From Desulfovibrio sp. UIB00 (GTDB lineage: Bacteria; Desulfobacterota; Desulfovibrionia; Desulfovibrionales; Desulfovibrionaceae), in assembly GCF_022508225.1 (NCBI RefSeq), contig NZ_JAETXJ010000009.1, positions 1 to 64,000 of the forward strand: a DNA stretch of 64,000 nucleotides, written 5' to 3'. The stretch's first letter is position 1, and every line of letters starts with the position of its first letter. The position numbers and the translations under genes were made by a program. The notes beneath the pieces are model-generated. The model was not told the DNA's origin. It did not search any database and was given only the letters and a program-made list of their open reading frames with translations. This document shows positions 26,054 through 34,438 of this stretch, piece by piece.

Positions 26054-26561
26054 ATCCGGTAATGCCGGGGTCATGCGGCTGTCAGGCATTGTGGAGGAAT
26101 CCATAGTGGACGGCCCGGGCCTGAGGTATGTCTTGTTCACGCAGGGTTGCCCGCATCACTGCAAAGGGTGCCACAATCCGCAGACGCACGACTTTGAGGG
26201 CGGCTTTCCGTTTACGGCGGAGGCCGCCCTTGCCCAGATTGGGGAGAATCCTCTTCTGGCGGGTGTGACGCTGTCTGGCGGGGAGCCCTTTGAGCAGGCC
26301 CAGGCGCTCTGCGCCGTGGCCGAGGGCGTACAGGCCATGCGCAAAAATGTGATGACCTACACGGGGTACACATTTGAAGCCCTGCTTGCCCGCAATGACT
26401 ATTGGACAAGTCGGCTGCTGGAACTGACGGATGTTCTTGTGGATGGCCCCTATGTGGAAAGCCTCCGCGACCTAGAATTACTGTTCAGGGGCAGTTCAAA
26501 CCAGCGCCTTCTTGACCGCTCCGCCCGAGAACGAATAGCGGCAGCATTGCTTGGCCGTTGA
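26046..26561 (+). CDS. nrdG: Anaerobic ribonucleotide reductase activating protein (radical SAM)
   Basis: A 171-residue radical SAM activase. The 4Fe-4S motif CPHHCKGC (CxxxCxxC) at about residues 35-42 is followed by LSGGEPF, the SAM-binding GGE. It makes the glycyl radical on NrdD. DVLVDGPYVESL and RGSSNQRLLD near the end are typical of NrdG. The ATG at 26046 overlaps the small ORF by 8 bases but lacks a clear ribosome site; an ATG at 26073 behind CCGGGG is equally possible and would give 162 residues. A terminator closes the operon. Confidence 0.92.
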   Translation: MPESGNAGVMRLSGIVEESIVDGPGLRYVLFTQGCPHHCKGCHNPQTHDFEGGFPFTAEAALAQIGENPLLAGVTLSGGEPFEQAQALCAVAEGVQAMRKNVMTYTGYTFEALLARNDYWTSRLLELTDVLVDGPYVESLRDLELLFRGSSNQRLLDRSARERIAAALLGR

Positions 26562-26605
26562 ACTTTTTGCGAGTCCTGACAGGCTGCTCTGTCGGCCACG
26601 TCTGT

Positions 26606-26632
26606 TCCCCGCTTTTTGCGGGGTTTTTTATT
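26606..26632 (+). terminator. Rho-independent terminator after nrdG
   Basis: CCCCGC-TTTTT-GCGGGG is a tight hairpin followed by TTTTTTATTA. It also marks the convergent boundary with the hemerythrin gene. Confidence 0.9.
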
Positions 26633-26652
26633 AGGGGCTGGCCGCAGAGGGC

Positions 26653-27657
26653 TTACTGCTTCGGCGTGGGGGTTGTGCCGATCACATAGGAGGCAAAACC
26701 CCCATCCATCTGCTGTATATGATCCACCAGCCAGGTTTTCAGGTATTCCAGCAGGGCAATATCAATAAAGGCCTTGTCGTCAAGCACGGCCTCCCTGAGT
26801 TCTGCCACTGTTTTTCTGAAATTCTGGTGCACTTCAATGTGCCGTGCCGTGAGCGGATAAGCCGTGCGGCTGAAGAAAATTTCTTCTGTGGCAAAATGGC
26901 TGAAGGCATAGCCCGTCAGATCATCAAGAATTTCCAGCAGCAGTTTTTTATCGCAGCCCTTCTGCATGCCACGGTGCAGCTTGTTGATGTACGAGAGCAA
27001 GAGCTTATGCTGGCCGTCAATGACCGGAATGTTCGTATTGTAACGGCTATCCCAGGGAAAGGCCTCTGCAAGCGCAGTATCTGCTTCGTTTTTATCAGTG
27101 GTGTCTACGTCCAAAAGCTGGCTGGCGTGCAGCAATATGCATTCGCTACGGTGCAATGCCGCAGAAAGGTCAAGAATCTGGCTCCTAGTGTGCGGGCGGT
27201 CCACAGCCAGCCCATTGTCCGCACCAGCAGCAGTCGCCATGTCATTCAATTCAGATTGGGCTTTGCGCAGGGCCGCAAGGGCAGTCTGCTGCGTCTGCAT
27301 GTCCACAACGCGCCTTTCGCGCAGTTCCTGAATTTCCTGCTGGAGTTTGTCTGCTGTTTCGTGCGCCTCGGCAAGATCGTGGCGAAGCGTGGCCTCTCTG
27401 GCATTGAGGCTGTCTTCCAGAGCGCGCACAACATCACAGGCCGTGGGTATGGACGGGATTTCAGCGCAGTCCGGTTGTGCAATGGCAGCCACGAACGTGC
27501 GCAGGGGCAACAGGAGGTATCGGTAGAGCAGCACAAGGCCGCAGAGGGAAAAAATCAGGGAGAGGACAACAGCAAGCCGAGAAAAGGGCGGGGTGAGCTG
27601 CATGGCGATAATGCCAGCCAAGGGAGCAATAATCAGAAAAATGATTGGAACGCCCAT
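26653..27657 (-). CDS. Membrane-anchored bacteriohemerythrin
   Basis: A 334-residue protein. Two N-terminal membrane helices (about residues 2-20 and 27-50) are followed by a coiled coil (about 80-140) and a C-terminal hemerythrin domain from about residue 200. The seven di-iron ligands are visible in order: GQHKLL, SHFATEE (His and Glu), HIEVHQNF (two His) and WLVDHIQQMD (His, Asp). Hemerythrins bind O2; here the domain faces the cytoplasm next to a coiled coil, which suits sensing. The HD-GYP gene ends 34 bases upstream on the same strand, so the two are probably co-transcribed. Confidence 0.88.
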   Translation of the reverse strand: MGVPIIFLIIAPLAGIIAMQLTPPFSRLAVVLSLIFSLCGLVLLYRYLLLPLRTFVAAIAQPDCAEIPSIPTACDVVRALEDSLNAREATLRHDLAEAHETADKLQQEIQELRERRVVDMQTQQTALAALRKAQSELNDMATAAGADNGLAVDRPHTRSQILDLSAALHRSECILLHASQLLDVDTTDKNEADTALAEAFPWDSRYNTNIPVIDGQHKLLLSYINKLHRGMQKGCDKKLLLEILDDLTGYAFSHFATEEIFFSRTAYPLTARHIEVHQNFRKTVAELREAVLDDKAFIDIALLEYLKTWLVDHIQQMDGGFASYVIGTTPTPKQ

Positions 27658-27691
27658 GATTCACCCCCGTCAGCGGGTATGGCTACCCAGC

Positions 27692-28951
27692 TCAAGGTTG
27701 TCTGGCAGCCTTTGCCGCCTCATCGCACAGCCTGCGCATAACCACAAAGTTTGCTGCGGCCTTGCGCTGGGCGCGTATGCGCTCTTTGTTGACGCGTAGC
27801 ACATTATCGGCCAGGAGCGCTACCACGCCGTTGTCCAGATAGCCGAGTTCCGCCATGGATGTGATGATTCTCATGGCTTCGGCCAGAGGCATGCCGTTTC
27901 GGTAGGGGCGGTCTTCTGTGAGCGCTGTAAATACATCCGCCACAGCGATGATACGTACAGGAAGCGTCAGGCTGCTTCCTTCGATATTGTGGGGATAGCC
28001 TGTGCCGTCGATGCGTTCATGGTGTCTGCCTCCCCATTCACGCACACAGGTAAAACCGGGTATGGAACCCAGCAAATTCATGCTGATTTCAGCGTGCTTT
28101 TGAATCTCCCGCACTTCATCGGGCGTGAGCGCCGCTGGTTTTTCCAGAATTTCGAGCGGCACCGCGAGTTTGCCAATATCATGCAGCAGACCGGCCACAA
28201 ACATGGTTGTGAGATCGTCGGCGTCGGCCATGCGGGTCAGCCTGAGCAGCATGCGCGCCGTATAGGCCACGCCAAGGGAGTGGGTGGCGGTAAAGGGGCT
28301 TTTGGAGTCAATAGTTTGAGAAAAAAGGCCACACAGGTCCACAAGTTGCACCGGGCCAAGAATCACAGAGCCAAATGCCTTGGCCAGGTATTCTTCCATG
28401 CGCTTATGGCTGCCCAGAAGCGCGGAAATTTCCACATCATGAGCCAGGGTTGCCAGCGCCTCCAGACAGGCTGGGGCATATTCCCTGTCTCTTGCCTGCA
28501 GAGTGAGGCAGATGCTGTGCATGTCAGAAGCCTGCTTGCCGCGCAGGGCAACATCAACCCGGTCAGCCATGTGGATGCAGTTGGCTGGCAGTGCGTGCTG
28601 GTCGGATGCCTCATAACTGCACCATTCCGTATGGTGATGCAGCACCATGTCGCACACAGGCGTGGGCAGCCCTGCAGTTTTGCAAAAGGCCCAGCCAGCC
28701 CGGCAGTGCAGGGCTTTGTTGCGCTCAAAGATGAGGTCGCGCGTATCGCTTTTGAGCGGCACTGCTCCAATATCGTGCAGCATGCTGGCCATAAGCATGT
28801 ACTTGCGCGTGGTGCGGGGTAACCGCATGCGTTCGGCAATAACCTGGCTCAAAAAGGCAACCCGCAGATGGTGTCCGGCAAGAAGTGGTGTAACCATGTC
28901 GAGCGCGCGCGAAAAACCCATCAGCAGATCAAAAAGGCGAATTGAACGCAT
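27692..28951 (-). CDS. Tandem HD / HD-GYP phosphodiesterase
   Basis: A 419-residue soluble protein with two HD halves. The first has LMASMLHDIGAVPLKSD and HHHTEWCSYE. The second is a full HD-GYP core: FVAGLLHDIGKLAVP, a His in EIQKHAEIS, then GRHHERIDGTGYPHNIEG and IAVADVFTALTEDRPYR. HD-GYP enzymes hydrolyse cyclic di-GMP to GMP; the GYP triad and metal ligands are intact in the second half. There is no sensor domain of its own. The hemerythrin gene lies directly downstream, so oxygen could control its activity in trans; that is an inference. Confidence 0.88.
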   Translation of the reverse strand: MRSIRLFDLLMGFSRALDMVTPLLAGHHLRVAFLSQVIAERMRLPRTTRKYMLMASMLHDIGAVPLKSDTRDLIFERNKALHCRAGWAFCKTAGLPTPVCDMVLHHHTEWCSYEASDQHALPANCIHMADRVDVALRGKQASDMHSICLTLQARDREYAPACLEALATLAHDVEISALLGSHKRMEEYLAKAFGSVILGPVQLVDLCGLFSQTIDSKSPFTATHSLGVAYTARMLLRLTRMADADDLTTMFVAGLLHDIGKLAVPLEILEKPAALTPDEVREIQKHAEISMNLLGSIPGFTCVREWGGRHHERIDGTGYPHNIEGSSLTLPVRIIAVADVFTALTEDRPYRNGMPLAEAMRIITSMAELGYLDNGVVALLADNVLRVNKERIRAQRKAAANFVVMRRLCDEAAKAARQP

Positions 28952-29125
28952 GAAACCTCACTCACACCAATCAGGGCAGATATTCAAAGTAAAATGATAG
29001 GACAACCGGCCCCAGGAGGCAATAGGTTCATTTACGCAGCGGTCGGCAGAAAGGGTACTTTTTTGCATCATGGGCGTTATTTATGCCGCATGCGCAATTG
29101 CACAGAATTTTTGCCGCAGACGTAA

Positions 29126-29155
29126 ATGTGCCGCACCCAGGCGAGTGCGGCACAT
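29126..29155 (-). terminator. Perfect hairpin downstream of nifS
   Basis: ATGTGCCGCAC and GTGCGGCACAT form an 11-bp perfect stem with an 8-base loop, 43 bases after the nifS stop. On the minus strand only TTTACGTC follows, so termination is possible but the T tract is weak. Confidence 0.6.
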
Positions 29156-29197
29156 AATCTACAAACATTGGAATCTGCGTCAACTGCTGAGCCAGGA

Positions 29198-30352
29198 TTA
29201 ATCCTTGAAGGGAGAAATCATGCGCAGGGTCTTGATGACATCAGGGAAGTTCTGGATGACAAAGTCCACTTCTTCCTGCGTGGTGTAGCGGGAGAGGGAA
29301 AGACGGATGGAGCCGTGGGCGTAAGTAAAGGGCACACCCATGGCGCGCAGCACGTGCGAAGGTTCAAGGCTGCCAGAGGTGCAGGCAGACCCGGAGCTTG
29401 CGCAGATGCCGAGCCTGTCGAGCATGAGCAGGATGGCTTCGCCTTCCACGTTTTTAAATGCAATATTGGTGGTGTTGGGCAGGCGGTTATCCACATCGCC
29501 GTTCACCATGCAGTCGGGGATACGTTCAAGCAGGCCCTGTTCAAGTCTGTCGCGCAGCATGGCCACGCTGACGCGTTCTTCCTGCATGTGCGCAATGGCA
29601 AGTTGAGCCGCTGCGCCAAGCCCTGCAATATATGGCACGTTTTCCGTACCCGCACGGCGGCCCCGCTCCTGATGGCCGCCCCGCAAAAACGGGCGAAAGC
29701 GTACACCCTTGCGCACATACAGCACACCAATACCCTTGGGGGCGTGCAGCTTGTGACCGGAGAGCGAAAGCATGTCCGCAGGCAGATGGGCAAGGTCAAT
29801 GGGCGTTTTGCCCACGGCCTGCACGGCATCCGTATGAAACAGCACGCCGCGTTCGCTGGCCATTTCAGCCATGCGCTGGATGGGATAGATATTGCCCACT
29901 TCATTGTTGGCAAACATGATGGACGCCAGCGCCGTATCGGGCGTAAGGGCGGCTGCGTATTCGTCCAGGTCAAGGCGTCCCTTGTTGTCCACGCCAAGGT
30001 AGGTCACTCGGTAGCCTTGGCGTTCCCAGTGCTGCATGACGCTGAGTACGGCGGGGTGTTCCACCCGGGTGGTGATGAGGTGGCGCTTTTCAGGCTGGGT
30101 CTGGATGGCCGACCAGATGGCGGCATTGTCGCTCTCCGACCCGCAGGAGGTAAAGATGATTTCGTCGGGATTTGCGCCCAGCAGCCCGGCCATCTGCTCA
30201 CGGGCAGTTTCGACCGCATCGGCCACCTGACCGCCAAATGTATGCATGCTTGAAGGGTTGCCGTACAGCTCGTTCAGATAGGGCAGTATGGCATCGCGTA
30301 CTTCAGGCGCAACAGCCGTGGTGGCGTTGTTGTCAAGATAGATGGTTTTCAT
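29198..30352 (-). CDS. nifS: Cysteine desulfurase NifS
   Basis: A 384-residue PLP enzyme that takes sulfur from cysteine for Fe-S cluster assembly. YLDNNATTAVAPEV opens the fold. HTDAVQAVGKTPID holds the PLP-binding Asp and Gln. SLSGHKLHAPKGIG holds the Schiff-base Lys. CASSGSACTSG carries the catalytic Cys loop, close to NifS/IscS. The gene lies 5 bases after nifU. It is likely the housekeeping desulfurase here, since no nitrogenase genes are in view. Confidence 0.93.
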   Translation of the reverse strand: MKTIYLDNNATTAVAPEVRDAILPYLNELYGNPSSMHTFGGQVADAVETAREQMAGLLGANPDEIIFTSCGSESDNAAIWSAIQTQPEKRHLITTRVEHPAVLSVMQHWERQGYRVTYLGVDNKGRLDLDEYAAALTPDTALASIMFANNEVGNIYPIQRMAEMASERGVLFHTDAVQAVGKTPIDLAHLPADMLSLSGHKLHAPKGIGVLYVRKGVRFRPFLRGGHQERGRRAGTENVPYIAGLGAAAQLAIAHMQEERVSVAMLRDRLEQGLLERIPDCMVNGDVDNRLPNTTNIAFKNVEGEAILLMLDRLGICASSGSACTSGSLEPSHVLRAMGVPFTYAHGSIRLSLSRYTTQEEVDFVIQNFPDVIKTLRMISPFKD

Positions 30353-30357
30353 GGCGG

Positions 30358-31194
30358 TTAGGCCTCCTCAACCACGATGTCGGCTTCAACATGTTCGCGC
30401 AGCAGACGCTGCACCAGATCGCGGATGGTCACTTCGCTCGAACGGCACTGGGCGCAACGCCCGCGCAGGGAGACCACAACGCGCAGACCGTCCACATCCA
30501 CCAGCTCAATATCGCCGCCGTCAGCAGCAAGCTGCGGGCGGATTTCTTCGTCAATGGTCTTGAGCACCTTCTGCATGCGCTGCACGTTGGTGAGGCGCGG
30601 CTTGGGCTTGAGTTCGATCAGGGGCTTTTGCTTGAGCTGGGCGGCCAGAATTTCGGCGATTTCATCAAGGCATTCGCCGCATGCGCCGCCAGCCTTGGTG
30701 TAGTTGGTGATTTCTTCAACTGTCTTGAGGCCGTTTTCGGTGATGGCGCGGATAATCTGGGCATCCGTGATGCCAAAGCACTTACACACCAGCTTGCCGT
30801 CTTCATGGGCATGGGGCACGGGCGGTTCGCCCTTCCATTGGCGGATGGCGGCTTCAAGCGCCTCCTGGCCCATGACGGAGCAGTGCATCTTCTGCTTGGG
30901 CAACCCGCCCAAAGCATTGGTGATGTCCTTGTTGGTGATCTTGAGCGCATCTTCAACAGACATGCCCTTGACCATGTCGGTCAGCACAGAGCTTGAAGCA
31001 ATGGCGCTGGCGCAGCCAAAGGTTTCAAAGCTGGCGTCTTCAATGATGTGCTGGTCGTTGATCTTGAGATATAGCTTAAGGGCGTCGCCGCAGGTCAGGC
31101 TGCCCACTTCGCCAATGGCGTTGGCGCCTTCAAGGGGACCCACATTGTGCGGCCGCAGAAAGTGGTCGTGTACTGCTTCAGTGTAATTCCACAT
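30358..31194 (-). CDS. nifU: Fe-S cluster assembly scaffold NifU
   Basis: A 278-residue three-domain scaffold. The N-terminal IscU-like domain has the three cluster Cys (GSLTCGDALKL, FGCASAIAS and the Cys in KMHCSVMG). The central [2Fe-2S] domain shows KCFGITDAQ preceded by a Cys pair, then GACGECLDEI. The C-terminal Nfu domain has GGDIELVDVDGLRVVVSL and CAQCRSSE. This full-length NifU layout is common in sulfate reducers. GGGAGG precedes the ATG; the start overlaps the regulator gene by 17 bases. Confidence 0.93.
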   Translation of the reverse strand: MWNYTEAVHDHFLRPHNVGPLEGANAIGEVGSLTCGDALKLYLKINDQHIIEDASFETFGCASAIASSSVLTDMVKGMSVEDALKITNKDITNALGGLPKQKMHCSVMGQEALEAAIRQWKGEPPVPHAHEDGKLVCKCFGITDAQIIRAITENGLKTVEEITNYTKAGGACGECLDEIAEILAAQLKQKPLIELKPKPRLTNVQRMQKVLKTIDEEIRPQLAADGGDIELVDVDGLRVVVSLRGRCAQCRSSEVTIRDLVQRLLREHVEADIVVEEA

Positions 31195-31621
31195 GATTGC
31201 CTCCCGTTACGGAGCATTTCTCTGAGTCGATGATTTCCTGCAAGGTGCGCTTTTGCAGGAAGGAGCGGATATGCCCGTCCAGTTCTGTCCAGAAGCCCCG
31301 GGTGGAGCAGTGGGATTCGCGCTGACAATGGCGACCCTTGCTCAGACAGCGCACAGGGGAAATTTCACCCTCAAGGTGCTGAAAGACTTCTTCAATGTTA
31401 ATATCTGTTGGCGACTTGGCAAGTGAATATCCACCGCCAGAACCGCGCACTGCACGCAAAATGCCCATGGGGCGCAGTGCCCGCACTATCTGTTCCAGAT
31501 AGCCCGACGAGATGTTTTCTTCACGGGCCACTTGCCCCAGTTGCAAAAGAGAGCCCTGGGGCTGGGCCGCCAGACGCAGCAAAAAGCGCAATCCGTAACG
31601 GGTTCTGGTAGAAAATCGCAT
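31178..31621 (-). CDS. iscR: Rrf2-family Fe-S regulator, IscR-like
   Basis: A 147-residue winged-helix regulator. RYGLRFLLRLAAQP and ISSGYLEQIVRALRPMGILRA (joined parts) are the DNA-binding winged helix; RGSGGGYSLAKSP is the wing. Three Cys with IscR spacing (CLSKGRHCQRESHC) should hold a [2Fe-2S] cluster. It sits first in the nifU-nifS operon, which it presumably represses when clusters are plentiful. The ATG at 31621 is preferred to that at 31627 because GAGG then has a 6-base spacing. Confidence 0.88.
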   Translation of the reverse strand: MRFSTRTRYGLRFLLRLAAQPQGSLLQLGQVAREENISSGYLEQIVRALRPMGILRAVRGSGGGYSLAKSPTDINIEEVFQHLEGEISPVRCLSKGRHCQRESHCSTRGFWTELDGHIRSFLQKRTLQEIIDSEKCSVTGGNHVELH

Positions 31622-31663
31622 AGGCATCCTCGTATCCTGTAGGGGGTTCAGGATTATGAACTC

Positions 31664-32599
31664 TTACTTGCCCTGCCGGTCACGGGCAATGGCAGTAAGG
31701 CTGAAGGGCGTTTCCTGATAAACGTAGTAGTTGAGCCAGTTGCAGTAGAACAGGTGCGCGTGCGCCCGCCAGTTCATATTGGGCAGGCGGCTGGGATCGT
31801 TGCCGGGATAGTAGTTGTTGGGCGGTATGGGGTTCATGCCCCTTTCCTGATCGCGGCGGAATTCCGCATCCAGGGTGCCCCTGTCGTACTCAAGGTGCCC
31901 GGTCATGAAAACCTGCGAGTGGTCGCGGCTCTCAACCAGGGCAAGCCCGGCCTCTGGTGATTCGGCAAGAATGCGCAGCGCGGACTGTTTGCTTACATCC
32001 TCGGCGCGAACTTCTGTATGGCGCGAGTGGGGCGCGGCAAAGGTATCGTCAAAGCCGCTGAACAGACGGCAGCCGGGTTGCAAAATGTCGTGCTGGAACA
32101 CGCCGGAAACTTTGGCAGGCAGGGCGTACTTGGGGATACCGTAAAAATGGTACAGGGCAGCCTGCGCCGCCCAGCAGATGTACAGGGTGGAGTACACGCG
32201 GCTTTGCGCAAAGGTCATGATGTCCAGCAGCTCGTGCCAGTAGTCCACATCCTCAAAAGGGAGATGTTCTACCGGAGCGCCGGTAACGATCATGCCGTCA
32301 AAGCTGCCATGGCGAATTTCTGAAAATGTCTTGTAAAAGCGCTCAAGATGCTGTGCGGGAGTGTTTTTGGATTCATGAGCTTCTGTGCGCAGCAGGGTGA
32401 TGTTGACCTGAAGGGGCGAATTACTCAAAAGCCGCAGCAACTGGGTTTCTGTGGCGATCTTGGTGGGCATGAGGTTGACGATGGCGATTTCCAGCGGACG
32501 AATGTCCTGCTGGACAGCGCGATCTTCTGTCATCACAAAGATGTTTTCGCTTTCAAGCGCAGCACAGGCGGGAAGATCAGCAGGAATCTTGATGGGCAT
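31664..32599 (-). CDS. metA: Homoserine O-acetyltransferase, MetA family
   Basis: A 311-residue MetA-family enzyme acting in methionine synthesis. The catalytic Cys is residue 142 in [12 protein letters not shown]. His and Glu of the triad are seen in [10 protein letters not shown] and [13 protein letters not shown]. Residue 111 is Glu ([15 protein letters not shown]). In this family a Glu at this place goes with acetyl-CoA, whereas Gly or Leu goes with succinyl-CoA, so I predict an acetyltransferase despite the usual 'succinyltransferase' label. AAGGATCATAGAC leads the ATG. A palindromic operator lies in its promoter. Confidence 0.9.
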   Translation of the reverse strand: MPIKIPADLPACAALESENIFVMTEDRAVQQDIRPLEIAIVNLMPTKIATETQLLRLLSNSPLQVNITLLRTEAHESKNTPAQHLERFYKTFSEIRHGSFDGMIVTGAPVEHLPFEDVDYWHELLDIMTFAQSRVYSTLYICWAAQAALYHFYGIPKYALPAKVSGVFQHDILQPGCRLFSGFDDTFAAPHSRHTEVRAEDVSKQSALRILAESPEAGLALVESRDHSQVFMTGHLEYDRGTLDAEFRRDQERGMNPIPPNNYYPGNDPSRLPNMNWRAHAHLFYCNWLNYYVYQETPFSLTAIARDRQGK

Positions 32600-32715
32600 G
32601 TCTATGATCCTTTACAGCAAAGCAGTCTTACCTGGCAGTGCGGTCACTGCCCCTTACGGCCCGTCTGCGGGTTACGGTTTTTGGGCAAAGTCTCAGTTAA
32701 TAAAAGCCCGCCCCT

Positions 32716-32745
32716 AAAACATAGCATTACACTATGTTTTGTCAA
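32716..32745 (-). promoter_or_regulatory. metA promoter with palindromic operator
   Basis: On the minus strand TTGACA (32745-32740), 16 bases, TATGTT (32723-32718) form a promoter about 118 bases before metA. A near-perfect palindrome, AAAACATAG-N7-CTATGTTTT (32716-32740), fills the spacer and covers the -10 box. A repressor dimer bound there would block RNA polymerase. I do not see a SAM-type riboswitch in the leader. Confidence 0.75.
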
Positions 32746-32807
32746 GGCGGACTTTAGGTATTTCCTACATGGGCATTTCTTGCCCGCGTATATTGCTTGT
32801 AAGATAT

Positions 32808-33512
32808 CTACAATTGTACAATATGCGTCTCCGGCGTCAAGGTGCTGTCAGCGGCCTCGATGGCGCGGTGCGCCAGCCTGTCCAGCCCGCCGCAGCAGGG
32901 AACGCTCATGCGCAGTACGGTAATGCCCGAAATGCCGCCCTGTTTGATGATGGCTGTGAGTCTTTCGACCAGTACTTCATTGTCTTCAAGCTTGGGGCAG
33001 GCAATGATGGGCACGCGCCCGCGCATCCAGTCCGCATGCAGATTGGGCAGGGCAAAGCCTGCGCAATGGGCGGCCAGCAGGATGTTGGCCCCGCGCAGAT
33101 AGGGCGCTGTGGGCGGAACCAGCCGCAACTGGATGGGCCAGGTGGGCACCTGTGCCCGCAGGTCTTGCGATCCGGCAGGTGCCATGGTTGCTGGGCCGCC
33201 AGTCAGCGGGGTGAACGTGCGCGCCATGCTGCCGGGGCAGCCGCCGTGCGGGCGGTGAGGCTGGGCGGTTCCATCCCTTTTTGCCTTGGCGGCAAGGGCC
33301 GCCTCCTCGTCAAATTCGGGCGCTTCCCTTTCCACAAGGCGCAGCGCGCCCTCCGGGCAGTTCAGACACGCACCGAGGCCGTCGCAGTAAACGTCGCTGA
33401 CAAGTTTGGCCTTGCCGTCAATGATGGCAAGCGCGCCCTCGGCGCAGTCGAGTACGCATTGTCCGCAGCCGTTGCACTTTTCTTCGTCAATCTCAATGAT
33501 GGGACGTTTCAT
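32808..33512 (-). CDS. 4Fe-4S ferredoxin-domain protein
   Basis: A 234-residue protein. The N-terminal 60 residues hold a two-cluster ferredoxin: CNGCGQCVLDCAEGAL and CDGLGACLNCPEGAL. The remaining 150 residues include GGCPGSMARTF, LLAAHCAGFALP, a PIIACPKLED segment and VPCCGGLDRLAHRAIE; the extra Cys motifs suggest more metal or disulfide chemistry. Proteins of this layout are common in anaerobes without a defined role. GGAGG for its start lies inside the end of the HAD gene, 2 bases apart, so translation is coupled. Confidence 0.8.
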   Translation of the reverse strand: MKRPIIEIDEEKCNGCGQCVLDCAEGALAIIDGKAKLVSDVYCDGLGACLNCPEGALRLVEREAPEFDEEAALAAKAKRDGTAQPHRPHGGCPGSMARTFTPLTGGPATMAPAGSQDLRAQVPTWPIQLRLVPPTAPYLRGANILLAAHCAGFALPNLHADWMRGRVPIIACPKLEDNEVLVERLTAIIKQGGISGITVLRMSVPCCGGLDRLAHRAIEAADSTLTPETHIVQL

Positions 33513-33513
33513 A

Positions 33514-34176
33514 CTATGCCTCCTTTGCCATGCGCGTCAGCGCCTCGGGCGTGTCGATGACATGGTCGGCCTGGGCTGCGCGCAATTCGTCCGCGCCGCG
33601 AAATCCCCAGGCTACGCCGATTGAGATCATGCCCGCGTTGCGAGCGGTGAAGATATCCACGTTGCTGTCGCCCACGTAAAAGCTGCGCTCTGGCAAAAAG
33701 TCCATGTGCCGCAGCATGTCGAGCGGGGCGTCCGGCTCCGGCTTGAGGGGCACCCCATCCCTGCCGCCGCGCACAAGGGTAAACGGCACGTCAGGAAAGT
33801 AGCGGCGCACCAGCTCAACCGTGAGGTCATCCGGCTTGTTGGAAAGGACGGCCAGGGCGTGGCCGTCAGCTGCGAGTTGCTGCAGCGCCTCGGTGATGCC
33901 GGCATAAGGCTTGGTGCGCACGCACATGTTTTCGCCATAGCGGGCGCGGGCCTCTGCAATCAGCGCTGTCAGCTGGTCTGTAGAAAGCTTTGCTGCTTCA
34001 CCATCGGGGAGGGCGTCATTCACAAGTTTGTGAAAGCCTCGGCCCACATAGAATCTGTACGCTGGCAAGGGATGGACTGGATAACCGTGACTGGCCAGAA
34101 CATCGTTGCAGGCCTGACCAATGTCTTCCAGGCTGTCCACCAGTGTTCCGTCCAGATCAAAAATAAATGCTCTCAT
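33514..34176 (-). CDS. gph: HAD-family hydrolase, phosphoglycolate phosphatase-like
   Basis: A 220-residue HAD phosphatase: motif I FDLDGTLVDSLED at residues 5-17; motif II LAVLSNKPDD; motif III Lys in the VPLKPEP segment; motif IV VGDSNVDIFTARNAG. A helical cap (about 18-80) resembles Gph, which clears 2-phosphoglycolate; PpaX-like pyrophosphatase activity is also possible. AGGAG precedes the ATG. It is the first gene of a two-gene unit with the ferredoxin gene. Confidence 0.82.
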   Translation of the reverse strand: MRAFIFDLDGTLVDSLEDIGQACNDVLASHGYPVHPLPAYRFYVGRGFHKLVNDALPDGEAAKLSTDQLTALIAEARARYGENMCVRTKPYAGITEALQQLAADGHALAVLSNKPDDLTVELVRRYFPDVPFTLVRGGRDGVPLKPEPDAPLDMLRHMDFLPERSFYVGDSNVDIFTARNAGMISIGVAWGFRGADELRAAQADHVIDTPEALTRMAKEA

Positions 34177-34415
34177 GTATACTCCTGTGGGCCCTGCAAG
34201 CGGGCACCCGTACTGTAGCTGAAAAGTGGATTAAATCACAAGTATTCAATGGGTATTAATGTGACAAGATCCACTATTCTCTTTTTTTTCAGCGTGTTAA
34301 AAAAATGTTTCGCAAAAGGCGCATAAGGGTTTGTGATGCATGCTGCTTTTTGTACTTTGCTGGACAGAATTTTCACGCATTGATAGAACAGTATCGCGGG
34401 CTCAAGATGCTGTAT

Positions 34416-34429
34416 GTGACGACCGTCAC
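34416..34429 (+). promoter_or_regulatory. Palindrome GTGACG-AC-CGTCAC next to a ribosome binding site
   Basis: This perfect 6-bp inverted repeat with a 2-base centre ends one base before the GGAGG of the carbamoyltransferase-like gene. It could be an operator or a tiny hairpin affecting translation. The centre is too short for a good RNA loop, so a protein site is more likely. Confidence 0.4.
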
Positions 34430-34438
34430 GGAGGATCT

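Noticed and set aside
32600..32715. Possible SAM riboswitch in the metA leader
   Set aside because: No SAM-I, SAM-II or SAH core motif is visible; the palindromic operator explains control better.
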